Assembly: GCA_030761205.1 (NCBI GenBank)
Contig: JAULJL010000018.1
Coordinates: 14,280,501 to 14,344,500, forward strand
Length of the DNA: 64,000 nucleotides
From: Fremontodendron californicum
Lineage: Eukaryota; Streptophyta; Magnoliopsida; Malvales; Malvaceae
Direction of reading: 5' to 3'
Shown: positions 33,401 through 40,950 of the stretch, piece by piece
Layout: each line of letters begins with the position of its first letter
Numbering within the stretch: position 1 is the stretch's first letter
Translations under genes and position numbers: made by a program
Notes under the pieces: model-generated
Database searches by the model: none
What the model was told of the DNA's origin: nothing
The model's input: the letters and a program-made list of their open reading frames with translations, nothing else

Positions 33401-33697
33401 TGTTTTCTAGATGGATATTCTGGGTATAATCAAATTGCCATTGCACTTGAGGACCAAGAGAAAACCACTTTTACATGTCCTTTTGGTACTTTTGCATATC
33501 GTAGAATGCCATTTGGATTATGTAACGCCCCTGCCACATTTCAAAGATGCATGCTTAGCATTTTTAGTGACATGATTGAACGTAATCTTGAGATTTTCAT
33601 GGATGATTTTTCTGTTTCTGGTGATTCATTTGATGATTGCTTAGCCAATTTGAAAAATGTATTGATTAGGTGTGAAGAAAAAAAATCTTGTTCTTAA
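30404..33697 (+). CDS. L2 Gag-protease-RT N-terminal part (gag-pol, first segment)
   Basis: An ORF of 1097 codons. The first ATG is 30404; 30497 (MADNESV) is the likelier Gag start because a donor-like CAG|GTAATC lies between them. Residues: Athila leader DYLQPTRSSSPS (about 52-63), gag core (about 75-240), zinc knuckle CGICEIMGHPTSEC (312-325), protease active site DLGAS (620-624), LGRPFLATSNAL distal block (about 697-708), RT core from about 920 with WRMCIDYRKLNSVT, LDGYSGYNQIA, MPFGLCNAPATFQRCM and catalytic FMDD (1065-1068). The frame breaks at an eight-A run (33678-33685), where one base more than the family reading is present; RT continues in the next frame. All catalytic motifs seen are intact. 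Confidence 0.92.
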   Translation: MLVWRRDFRSRRLVRFYCETFSGNLSNTTPTMADNESVHAEDENRQVRTMRDYLQPTRSSSPSCFIFPLNANNFRFKPGMIALLPNFYGLESESAYSFLKDFEDVCVTFNDQQCTNEIVKLKLFPFSLKDKAKIWLHNLKPRSIGTWQELQTEFLKKFFPAHKTTALKRQIQNFNQNQNEAFFQCWDRFKDLLSSCPHHGFEKWRLISFFYESLTPETKQFVETMCNGEFLEKEPEEAFDYLDHLADNSQAWHTDNSSESSNRSNVVSNRGKYHFSQEDEIKAKVANLARKIEAMELREVKEVKTVKNEESCGICEIMGHPTSECPNIPILKEALHDQVNSINTFKKPFPSPYSETYNPEWRNHPNFSWRNNNHVQVPQSQKPGNTFSYQPSRVQTLEETLQAFMQTQANVNSRTSQDINEIKNTLSTLTASLRTQEKGKFPAQPQPNPSTQCLVSCSNETQQENASSITTLRSGKAIDKKIPSKDQDPLSPPKSNGKDDGKSELLENLDKEKGMHPAPFPQRLQTIKNLNQNAEIYELFKQVKINIPLLDAIKQVPSYAKFLKDMCTVKRKHNVQKKAFLTESVSSIIQHLTPPKFKDPGCPTISCIIGNTRIERALLDLGASVNLLPFSVYQQLGLGELKETPVTLQLADRSVKIPRGIVEDVLVQIDNFYFPVDFIVLDTHPVSNPNVQIPVILGRPFLATSNALINCRNGMLNISFGNMTLELNVFNICKQLGDNSEVHEVDFIEELVHEHLTTTTFHDPLEAYLIEYEFDNASEISHTDSLLKSFQDKHCWKQKFEELPSLTNVTVPSTIEPPKLELKPLPSELKYSFLGESETFPVIISSHLDELQEGKLLQLLKMHKNALGWTLADIKGISPLICTHNIYLEENAKPSRQMQRRLNPNMKEVVRNEVIKLLDNGIIYPISDSKWVSPTQVVPKKSGVTVVKNENNELIPARTVTGWRMCIDYRKLNSVTRKDHFPLPFMDQILERVAGHEFYCFLDGYSGYNQIAIALEDQEKTTFTCPFGTFAYRRMPFGLCNAPATFQRCMLSIFSDMIERNLEIFMDDFSVSGDSFDDCLANLKNVLIRCEEKKSCS

Positions 33698-34373
33698 TTG
33701 GGAAAAATGTCATTTCATGGTCACTAAAGGTATTGTACTAGGTCACATTGTTTCTGCAAAAGGGATTGAGGTAGACAAGTCAAAACTTGAATTGATTGCT
33801 AATCTACCCACACCAAAGACAGTAAAGGACATTAGGTCATTCTTGGGACATGCAGGTTTTTATAGAAGATTCATAAAAGATTTTAGCACGATATCTAAAC
33901 CTCTATGTAATCTTTTAATGAAAGACACTGCATTTGAATGGACTAAAGATTGTGAAGATGCTTTTGAAAAACTCAAAAATATGCTCACTACTGCTCCTAT
34001 TATGAGATCTCCTGATTGGTCTTTACCATTTGAAATAATGTGTGATGCTAGTGACTATGCTGTTGGTGCTGTGTTAGGACAAAGGAAAGATAATAAACCA
34101 CATGTAATTTACTATGCAAGTAAAACTTTAAATAGAGCCCAAATGAATTATTCCACTACAGAAAAGGAATTACTTGCAGTTGTTTTTGCATTGGATAAAT
34201 TCAGATCTTACCTTGTTGGATCATCAATTGTTGTCTTTAGTGATCATGCAGCTTTAAAATATCTTCTCTCTAAGAAGGATGCAAAACCTAGGTTGCTGAG
34301 GTGGATCCTTTTGCTGCAAGAATTTGACATCACCATTCGAGATAAAAAAAGGAGTAGAAAATGTGGTGGCTGA
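33672..34373 (+). CDS. L2 RT C-terminal part and RNase H (gag-pol, second segment)
   Basis: This continues the RT thumb (NWEKCHFMVTKGIVLGHIVS, FLGHAGFYRRFIKDFS) into RNase H (CDASDYAVGAVLGQ near 34040, YYASKTLNRAQMNYSTTEKELLA split across about 34110-34180, FSDHAALKYLL near 34240). These copy RNA into DNA and remove the template. It ends at the second A-run (34344-34350, seven A), where one extra base again shifts the frame. No other lesion is seen. Confidence 0.9.
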   Translation: MKKKNLVLNWEKCHFMVTKGIVLGHIVSAKGIEVDKSKLELIANLPTPKTVKDIRSFLGHAGFYRRFIKDFSTISKPLCNLLMKDTAFEWTKDCEDAFEKLKNMLTTAPIMRSPDWSLPFEIMCDASDYAVGAVLGQRKDNKPHVIYYASKTLNRAQMNYSTTEKELLAVVFALDKFRSYLVGSSIVVFSDHAALKYLLSKKDAKPRLLRWILLLQEFDITIRDKKRSRKCGG

Positions 34374-35766
34374 TCATTTATCAAGACTTGTTTGTGATGA
34401 ATCTTTTGGAACCTCACCAATAAATGATACTTTTCCTGATGAACAACTTCTAATTGTCTCCACGACACCTTGGTTTGCTGACATTGCTAATTTTCTTGCT
34501 ACAGGAAAAATTCCTTCTCAATGGAGCACACAAGATAAAAGGAAGTTTCTGAATGAGGTAAAGAAGTTCTATTGGGATGACCCTTACTTGTTCAAATATT
34601 GTCCTGATCAGATTTTTCGAAGATGCATTCCCGACAATGAGGTAAGTAGTGTAATTAAGTTTTGTCATTCCGAGGCATGTGGTGGTCATTTTTCATCAAA
34701 GAAAACTGCTGCAAAAATTTTACAGTGTGGATTTTACTGGCCAACTTTGTTCAAAGATGCACATAATTTTTGCAAGTCATGTGAAAGTTGTCAAAAATTA
34801 GGTTCCATTTCGAAAAGAAACATGATGCCTTTGAACCCAATTCTTGTAATTGAAATTTTTGACTGTTGGGGTATTGATTTCATGGGACCATTTCCACCAT
34901 CTTTTGGTTTCTTATACATTTTAGTTGCAATAGATTATGTTTCAAAGTGGATAGAGGCAATTCCATGTCGAAATAATGATCACAAAACAGTGATTAAATT
35001 TTTAAAAGAAAATATTTTGAGTCGATTTGGAATTCCTCGATCTATCATAAGCGATGGGGGAACACATGTTTGCAACAAGGTTTTTGAAACATTAATGAAG
35101 AAATATGCCATTACACACAAAGTTGCAACCCCTTATCACCCGCAGACAAATGGACAGGTAGAATTAGCAAATAGGGAGATTAAACAAATTTTGGAAAAGA
35201 CAGTTAATCCAAATCGCAAAGATTGGTCTCTTAGACTTAACGATGCATTATGGGCCTATCGAACAGCTTTTAAAACAGCATTGGGCATGTCTCCTTATAG
35301 GCTAGTTTATGGAAAACCTTGTCATTTACCTGTGGAACTTGAGCATAAAGCATATTGGGCCATTAAAATGTTCAACTCAAACCTTGATGACGCTTCTAAT
35401 TTACGAAAATTACAAATAAATGAACTTGAGGAACTCAGAAATGATGCATATGAGAATTCTAAAATTCATAAAGAAAGAACTAAAGCCTTTCATGACAAGT
35501 TAATTTCAAGAAAAACATTTAATGTTGGGCAAAAAGTTCTACTTTATAATTCTAGACTTCACATATTTCCTGGTAAGTTGAGATCAAGATGGACTGGCCC
35601 ATTTGTGGTTAAGCATGTGTATCATTATGGAGCAGTTGACATTGAGAATCCTCAAAATGGTAACGTATTCAAGGTAAATGGACAAAGACTCAAACTCTTT
35701 TTGGAAAATCATGTTACTCAAGAAGAGGTTGTTTTTCTTTCTGATCCTTGTTTTGAAAATAACTAG
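34324..35766 (+). CDS. L2 integrase (gag-pol, third segment)
   Basis: The segment opens with the RNase H tail (ENVVADHLSRL), then integrase. The zinc-binding HHCC region lies at about 34665-34797 (HSEACGGHFSSKK; CKSCESC). The catalytic core has Asp in WGIDFMGPFPP (about 34870), Asp in IISDGGTHV (about 35050) and Glu in GQVELANREIKQ (about 35160). The C-terminal part holds TGPFVVKHVYHYGAVDIEN (GPF-type module, about 35593-35650). The protein ends FENN at 35766. All catalytic residues are present, so the enzyme itself looks functional once the frame breaks upstream are set aside. Confidence 0.92.
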   Translation: MTSPFEIKKGVENVVADHLSRLVCDESFGTSPINDTFPDEQLLIVSTTPWFADIANFLATGKIPSQWSTQDKRKFLNEVKKFYWDDPYLFKYCPDQIFRRCIPDNEVSSVIKFCHSEACGGHFSSKKTAAKILQCGFYWPTLFKDAHNFCKSCESCQKLGSISKRNMMPLNPILVIEIFDCWGIDFMGPFPPSFGFLYILVAIDYVSKWIEAIPCRNNDHKTVIKFLKENILSRFGIPRSIISDGGTHVCNKVFETLMKKYAITHKVATPYHPQTNGQVELANREIKQILEKTVNPNRKDWSLRLNDALWAYRTAFKTALGMSPYRLVYGKPCHLPVELEHKAYWAIKMFNSNLDDASNLRKLQINELEELRNDAYENSKIHKERTKAFHDKLISRKTFNVGQKVLLYNSRLHIFPGKLRSRWTGPFVVKHVYHYGAVDIENPQNGNVFKVNGQRLKLFLENHVTQEEVVFLSDPCFENN

Positions 35767-35914
35767 ATGTAAATATAATTTTTTTTTTACCCCGGTTAAA
35801 TGGCGGATAACGGTACTCCGTGATTATTTAAGTCGGTTCCATCAGCTACCCACAAAACTGATATTGTATATAAATTTCTCTTTCATTTTATTTTATTTCA
35901 TTTTTTTTTTCAGG
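35767..35914 (+). other. Spacer with candidate 3' splice site before the cysteine-rich ORF
   Basis: Noncoding. It ends in a long pyrimidine tract and CAG (35911-35913) one base before the ATG at 35915, a strong plant-type acceptor. L1 has the matching T-tract followed by CAAG. Confidence 0.5.
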
Positions 35915-36451
35915 ATGGATGATATTCTCAAAAGATTGCAGAAACGATTTCCTCCTTTTCCTCGGAATATTTTACTGAAGCTTTACCAAGTTCGATTAGA
36001 AAGATTAAGAATGCTTATGAACAAAGGGATTCCTGAAGACATACGTTGGATAATTGAAGCCAAGGTACGTGAAGATGAATATCTTCCTGTTTTGCATTTA
36101 CCAGGTACAGGTAGAAGCACTTATGCAAAGAAGCGACGAGCAAAGCGCATGAGTTCAAATTGCCACAAGTGTGCACGATGGACGTGTAACGGTAAATGTC
36201 GTTCTATTGGGATTCCGTCCTCTAATCGAGATGATAAAATTGAATTCATTAAGGATGGACTGAGTAAGGAGAATTTGGGTAATATCCAACTTTCTCTTGA
36301 GACGCATCCTAGTGGAGACGTACAAAGAGAAATTCTTGATTTATGGCCGCAATTCCAAAGGGAATGGCAACATCTTGGGAATCTGATGATAAAAGACCCT
36401 GTTTACCAGCTTGTAAGAAAACTGGATGGGAAGCATATCCTCGACTCATAG
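35915..36451 (+). CDS. Basic four-cysteine protein carried by L2 (carlavirus NABP-like core)
   Basis: 178 codons, intact. The reading frame stays open upstream to 35678, overlapping integrase, but ATG 35915 matches L1 and follows the splice-acceptor-like tract. N-terminal basic helices (1-60); GTGRS (64-68); KKRRAKR (72-78), a likely nuclear signal; Cys 83, 86, 91, 95 as C-X2-C-X4-C-X3-C; then an approximately 80-residue tail rich in Asp/Glu/Gln/Trp. The core order matches, from memory, the viral cysteine-rich nucleic-acid-binding (NABP) family of carlaviruses, several of which act as silencing suppressors or alter host growth. If that is right, this is a captured RNA-binding factor. Alternatively it is an independently evolved zinc-binding protein. 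The fold and function are unproven. Confidence 0.72.
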   Translation: MDDILKRLQKRFPPFPRNILLKLYQVRLERLRMLMNKGIPEDIRWIIEAKVREDEYLPVLHLPGTGRSTYAKKRRAKRMSSNCHKCARWTCNGKCRSIGIPSSNRDDKIEFIKDGLSKENLGNIQLSLETHPSGDVQREILDLWPQFQREWQHLGNLMIKDPVYQLVRKLDGKHILDS

Positions 36452-36726
36452 AAGGCGTTTAAGCCGTTTCTGGACGTAAAACCAGAGGAAGATGCCAAAT
36501 ACACTTTCGGCGACATTATTACTTTTGACTTTTACGGTTGATTTTTCTTCTCTTTTTGATTTTCTTCCTGAAATCACGCAAAAATCTTTTGTTAGGTTAA
36601 CATTTTCTTCTGACAGGTCAAATACACTTTCGGCGACATTATTACTCTTGTCTGATTCACTACTCAGTCCTCTATATATTACACCATGTACTCATTCTCT
36701 TTCAGGCACTCGAAAAAGAAAAAAAA
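36452..36726 (+). other. Spacer between the two cargo genes, 28-bp duplication and candidate 3' splice site
   Basis: It contains the 28-bp word beginning CAAATACACTTTCGGCGAC twice (36496-36523 and 36619-36646); L1 has it once. Compared with L1, about 130 bp is replaced by the first copy. A branch-point-like CTGAT (about 36653) and TTCTCTTTCAG (ending 36705) precede the LOG ATG by 21 bases, and both features are kept in L1. Confidence 0.55.
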
Positions 36727-37374
36727 ATGGAAAGCACTTCGTCCCAGCGCATTAAAAAAATTTGTGTCTTTGGAGGTGCTTATCCAGGGAAAAATAACAT
36801 ATTCGCTGATGAAGCCATAAGAGTTGGAGTAATACTTGGCCAACAAAAGATCCACTTGATTTATGGAGGCGGTAGTACGGGTTTAATGGGAGCAGTCGCT
36901 ACAGCAGCACACGCCAGAGGAAGTCCAGTTCTAGGAATCGTGCCAAAACTATTCACAGATTTTTGTGGACCTACCGTGGGTAAGGAAATACAAGTCTGGA
37001 GTATCCCTGAACGGATAACAATCATGTACCATTCTGCCGATGCATTCATTGCCTTACCAGGAGGTCTGGGTACATTGGAAGAAATAGCTTGCGTGGCTTC
37101 TTGGTCATCTTTGGTCACAAATAAGAAACCCATTGGTTTGCTTAATATTAATGGTTATTTTAGTAATTTACTTTCATATTTAGATAATGCTGTGGATAAT
37201 GGATTCATGTTTTCAGAGGCAAGGAGAACCATAATTTCTGCTACAACCATTGAAGATTTACTCAAAAAGCTACAAGCTTATGAGTGTTTATCTGCTACGG
37301 TTGTTTCGCAAACGCTCGGAAAAAGAAAAAGAGATATGGACGAGCAAGGAGTGGATTGCACTTTGTCTTTGTGA
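36727..37374 (+). CDS. LOG-like cytokinin riboside 5'-monophosphate phosphoribohydrolase carried by L2
   Basis: 215 codons, intact, the length of plant LOG proteins. It would hydrolyse cytokinin nucleotides to free bases plus ribose phosphate, the direct activation step. Motifs: CVFGGAYPGK (13-22), nucleotide-loop GGGSTGLMG (47-55), catalytic Arg 96 (PERIT), PGGLGTLEE (111-119) with Glu 119, KPIGLLNINGY (134-144), ARRTIISA (165-172) and basic KRKR (199-202). Arg 96 and Glu 119 keep the family spacing. Divergence from usual LOGs (GGAY for CGSS, Leu 114 for Tyr) suggests long separation from host LOG genes. Between the copies, residues 95-186 are identical in protein with about three silent changes, while ten of twelve replacements fall before 95. 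Intronless and inside the element, so transcribed from its LTR or a spliced RNA. A bacterial-type lysine decarboxylase annotation would be a misnomer for this fold. Confidence 0.92.
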   Translation: MESTSSQRIKKICVFGGAYPGKNNIFADEAIRVGVILGQQKIHLIYGGGSTGLMGAVATAAHARGSPVLGIVPKLFTDFCGPTVGKEIQVWSIPERITIMYHSADAFIALPGGLGTLEEIACVASWSSLVTNKKPIGLLNINGYFSNLLSYLDNAVDNGFMFSEARRTIISATTIEDLLKKLQAYECLSATVVSQTLGKRKRDMDEQGVDCTLSL

Positions 37375-38392
37375 CATTATCTAACATTTTGCTTGTTGTG
37401 TCTCAGTTATAATAAGTGGTTAGCAACCTCTGCAGGTAATATCTCCTAAATTCTACCTTTAAAATTTGACATTGGGGACAATGTCATATTTTAGTAGGGG
37501 GTAAGGGACATATTTTGCTAAAAAAAAAAAAAATTTGTTGTGTTTTAAGACATTTAGAAGTATTCATTCTGAACAAGGTCTGAGTAAGGGAGACTTGAGA
37601 CATACCTTGTCAGTTTGATTTAATCTTCTTCTTCAAAAAAACAAAAAAAAAAAAACAAAAAAAAACAAAAAAAACAAAAAAAAAACAAAAAAAAAAAACA
37701 AAAAAAACAAAAAAAAAAAAGCATGTTTAGACTTAGTGTGTTTTTTTTTTAGTTACTTTCAATACAATGATGAGATATGAATTGCATAAGTCTAAAACAG
37801 ATTTATTAGTGAGAAGATTTTCATGAGAATTGAGCTTGATGTCAACCTTTTTATGAGCCAATGTTAATATGATATGTTGATTGAGAAAGAAGCATGTTTA
37901 GACTTAATCTGACTTGTATAATCATCTTTGTGAGTTTTTGAGCCTATAATGATTGATGCATTATACAAATCAATCTAATTTCTTTCTTGAGTGCTCTTAT
38001 GATTACATGATTCTCTAGAACTTGCTTTAAACCGTTTGAGACTATATTGATACATGTGACAACATGAATATGATAGAGGCATTAGGATTATAACCAGAGC
38101 CAAACAGCCATCCATTATTAATGTTCTACGAGAACATCCCCACTAGTGAGCCAATTTGAGCCTACATTAAATATGATGTTTTATTGGTAACCACAACTTA
38201 CACCTAGCCTAAATATGCTTATATCCTTACCCTTGTTCTAAAGATGAATTTTATATTTTGAGACATATTGCAAAAAAACAAGGGATATTTTTATTTGAAA
38301 ATTTGGGTTAGAAACAAAAGATAAGTGTGGGGGAAGAAAAGAAAAGAAAAAGTCAAGAGAAAAAGAAAGGGATCATTGTCAAATACATTCCC

Positions 38393-38423
<31 letters not shown>

Positions 38424-39214
38424 TCTTCTCTTGAACTTCTAGAAAAAGATGTTACAAAGTTGGTTAGAATGATGCAAAGGCTCAACATGAATATTTAGCC
38501 TATGTTATTATGTGCTTTATAAGAGTTTTGAGAAGTTTTATTTGTATGATCTTATTATGTCTCTAAAATCTATGAACTCTTTGGAACCTTTGTGATATCT
38601 TTATCCTTTTGTTCTTTAACCACATTATAACCCTTTGGCCCCATTACAACCTTGAATAAAGACCTCTTGATTTATGAAGTTGTATGATCTAAATAGTGGA
38701 GAATAGGTGGACAAGCAAGCATATGGTAGAAGTGTTTTCATGAGATTGATTGAGTGTAAACACTTTACCACTACTTTAAAGAGTGAAAATCAAGAGAGTA
38801 TCCCATGTGAGAAGTTGAGATTAAGTTTGAATATACACTATTTTGATTGAAATATGTTATGTTATTATTGGCTTAACTCAAACTATTTACATTCAAGCAA
38901 GATTTTTTGTGAATTTCTTTAAGCTATTGATTAGTTTTTAAGACTTGTCCAATGATTATCTCTAATTTATATTGGAAGGATTAGTTATAATTATTATTTT
39001 TAGTTTTTCTTATGTCTTCAATGTTTGTGGGTATCGTCCTAGTAAACCCTCACGAGACTAAACTCGTCCACTAGGGACACCTAGGGGTTTAAAGGCTTGT
39101 GTCACATGCTAAGTGCCACCGTGATTTCCTACGAAAATGGATTAGATTAGATTTTCTTATTTTATTTTTATTGAGTCGTTGCTAGGGACTAGCAACAATC
39201 TAAGTATGGGGGTG
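37375..39214 (+). other. L2 3' noncoding region between LOG-like gene and 3' LTR
   Basis: 1.84 kb without a supported gene. It holds a hairpin GACATTG-GGGA-CAATGTC (37468-37485) followed by a purine tract (37493-37507), a low-complexity A-rich tract with isolated C (about 37634-37720), a poly-A run (about 38398-38422) and the terminal hairpin plus polypurine tract (39178-39214). Compared with L1 (4427-6389), roughly 300 bp is replaced by the A-rich tract. Confidence 0.7.
39178..39214 (+). promoter_or_regulatory. L2 polypurine tract with adjacent perfect hairpin
   Basis: GTTGCTAG (39178-39185), loop GGA, CTAGCAAC (39189-39196), then AAGTATGGGGGTG up to the LTR. Same layout as L1. The purine tract would prime plus-strand synthesis. 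Confidence 0.75.
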
Positions 39215-40715
39215 TGATAACTCGTATAATTATATAGTTTTTAGTTATGTTTTATTATTGTTTTGTGTCAAATACGAGTTATTATTGTTTAGTCTAATTG
39301 TGTTTATGATCTTTTATATTTTTATGTAATTTGGTGTTTTTCACAAGTTTCTTTGAGTGATTTCAGATTACTAGAATTAAGGGCAAATCCAGATCAGTTC
39401 CAGTTCCGACACCTTTTGCCATATCAGCTATATCTCGAGTTTCACTGAAGCAATAAGGCTGAACTTTGTATCCCTGCAAAGCTAAGAGGCATATCTATCT
39501 TTTTCATGTTTTACACTTCTTGAAACGGAGTCGTTTTCCCTAGCGAAATCGACCATCAAGTTGGCTGATGTGCAATGACGTCTGTTCTGCACCGTTTTGG
39601 TATTTTGACCATATCTTCCGATCCACGTGCGCAAATGATCTGATTCCAACGGCTATGGATCCGTAACTGATAGGGGTATATTTTTCTAGAAGACCATTTT
39701 ATCAGATCGAGCCTCCAACATTGACAAAATCGACCATCAAGCTGGCTGATCAGAATTGTCATACAATATGACGAAAATTGTTAGAAAAATGCACCCACCT
39801 ATTATACCTACCTTTGAAATTTGTAAAGCTTGTCTCTTGTCATTTAGCCCTCCAAAATGTGTATAAATAGAGGGCCTTGGATGAGTATTGGGATACATTA
39901 TACATTGGTAGGATATTAGCCTTTGTAGTAAAATTCTCTAAGTTTTCTTCTTCTTTCCTTTCTCTAGTTTTCTTTTTTTATTTACTTATGCTTCCTACAT
40001 TTCTTTTCATTTTATTCATATCTAGTATGTGTTGGTAATCATATTGTTGAGGTGATGAGGTGAAGCTCTTGGTAAATGCTAAGGTTAGTCTCTTAAACAT
40101 GAGCTAAAATGAATCATCATTTATAAACACTAGTATAGATAATATTTTCTTTTGGTTTAAAATCATACTTGCAAAGTAGAGATCTTGATTCATTATTGAC
40201 AATGAAAATGGCACAGTAAATGCTTGGTTTCATAACCTTGATTTGTTGTAGACATATACCTTGGCATAAGGAATGCTTGGACTCTTTTTGTGAGTTTTGA
40301 GGACACCAAATGAACATAATATCATATGCTATGGACGTTGGACAATTTGGACTGAATTGCTAAACCTTCCGGTTGGAACCTCCCTTATGTGTGGATTTCA
40401 ATTGTGTAATAAAACAAGATTAAACTTAGCATAACACCAAGAGTGGATTCTCTAACCTCAACATCTTTTCTTATTGTTTTTTTTTATATCTTGTTTAATT
40501 GCTTTTATGTTATTTTGTTTATTTTGTTCTCTAATATCTTGTTTACTTTCTTTGTTATTGATTCCCTAATATCTTGTTTATTTTCTTTTTCTTATATATT
40601 TATAAACTTATACTTACTAATACGCTTCCCTGTGGTTCGACCTCGGACACCCGAGAATTTATTACTTGAACATAACCTGCACTTGGGTTTACAACTCTTA
40701 ATTGAGTCTCCATCA
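39215..40715 (+). repeat. L2 3' LTR
   Basis: 1501 bp, nearly identical to 28750-30252. The TATA box is at 39862-39869. It could also drive transcription rightward into the chromovirus LTR remnant and element B. Confidence 0.95.
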
Positions 40716-40950
40716 TGCCCTACCGGTTTTGTAGGAGCCTTCGTGCCCTACCGATTTTGTAGGAGCCTTCGTGCCCTATCGATTTTGTAGGAGCCTTCGT
40801 GCTCTATCGGTTTTGTAGGAGCCTTCGTGCCCTACCGGTTTTGTAGGAGCCTTCGTGCCCTACTGGTTTTGTATGAGTCTTCGTGCCCTATCGAATTTGT
40901 AGGAGCTTTTGAGTCCTACAGGTTTGTAGGAGTCTACGGACCCCACCAGA
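40716..40950 (+). repeat. 28-bp tandem array in the chromovirus LTR, right half (with TSD of L2)
   Basis: Eight or so further units continue the array broken at 28749, becoming degenerate toward 40950. The first five bases (40716-40720, tgccc) are the L2 target duplication. Confidence 0.87.

Larger units (their letters stand above)
28750..40715 (+). mobile_element. Athila-type LTR retrotransposon L2, near-intact, with cysteine-rich ORF and LOG-like gene
   Basis: 11,966 bp; LTRs 28750-30252 and 39215-40715 (TG...CA), exact TSD, tRNA-Asp PBS, polypurine tract. Order: gag, protease, RT, RNase H, integrase, 178-aa cysteine-rich ORF, 215-aa LOG-like ORF, long 3' noncoding region. By eye the LTRs differ by about four substitutions and a homopolymer length, so the insertion is very recent. 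Only two one-base A-run excesses interrupt gag-pol. An env-like gene is absent; the two cargo genes occupy its usual place. Confidence 0.95.

Noticed and set aside
35678..35914. N-terminal extension of the cysteine-rich ORF
   Set aside because: The frame is open upstream but overlaps integrase in another frame, runs through a poly-T tract and is absent from L1.
36492..36755. 87-aa ORF between the two cargo genes
   Set aside because: It spans the 28-bp duplication found only in L2 and the candidate splice acceptor; there is no equivalent in L1.
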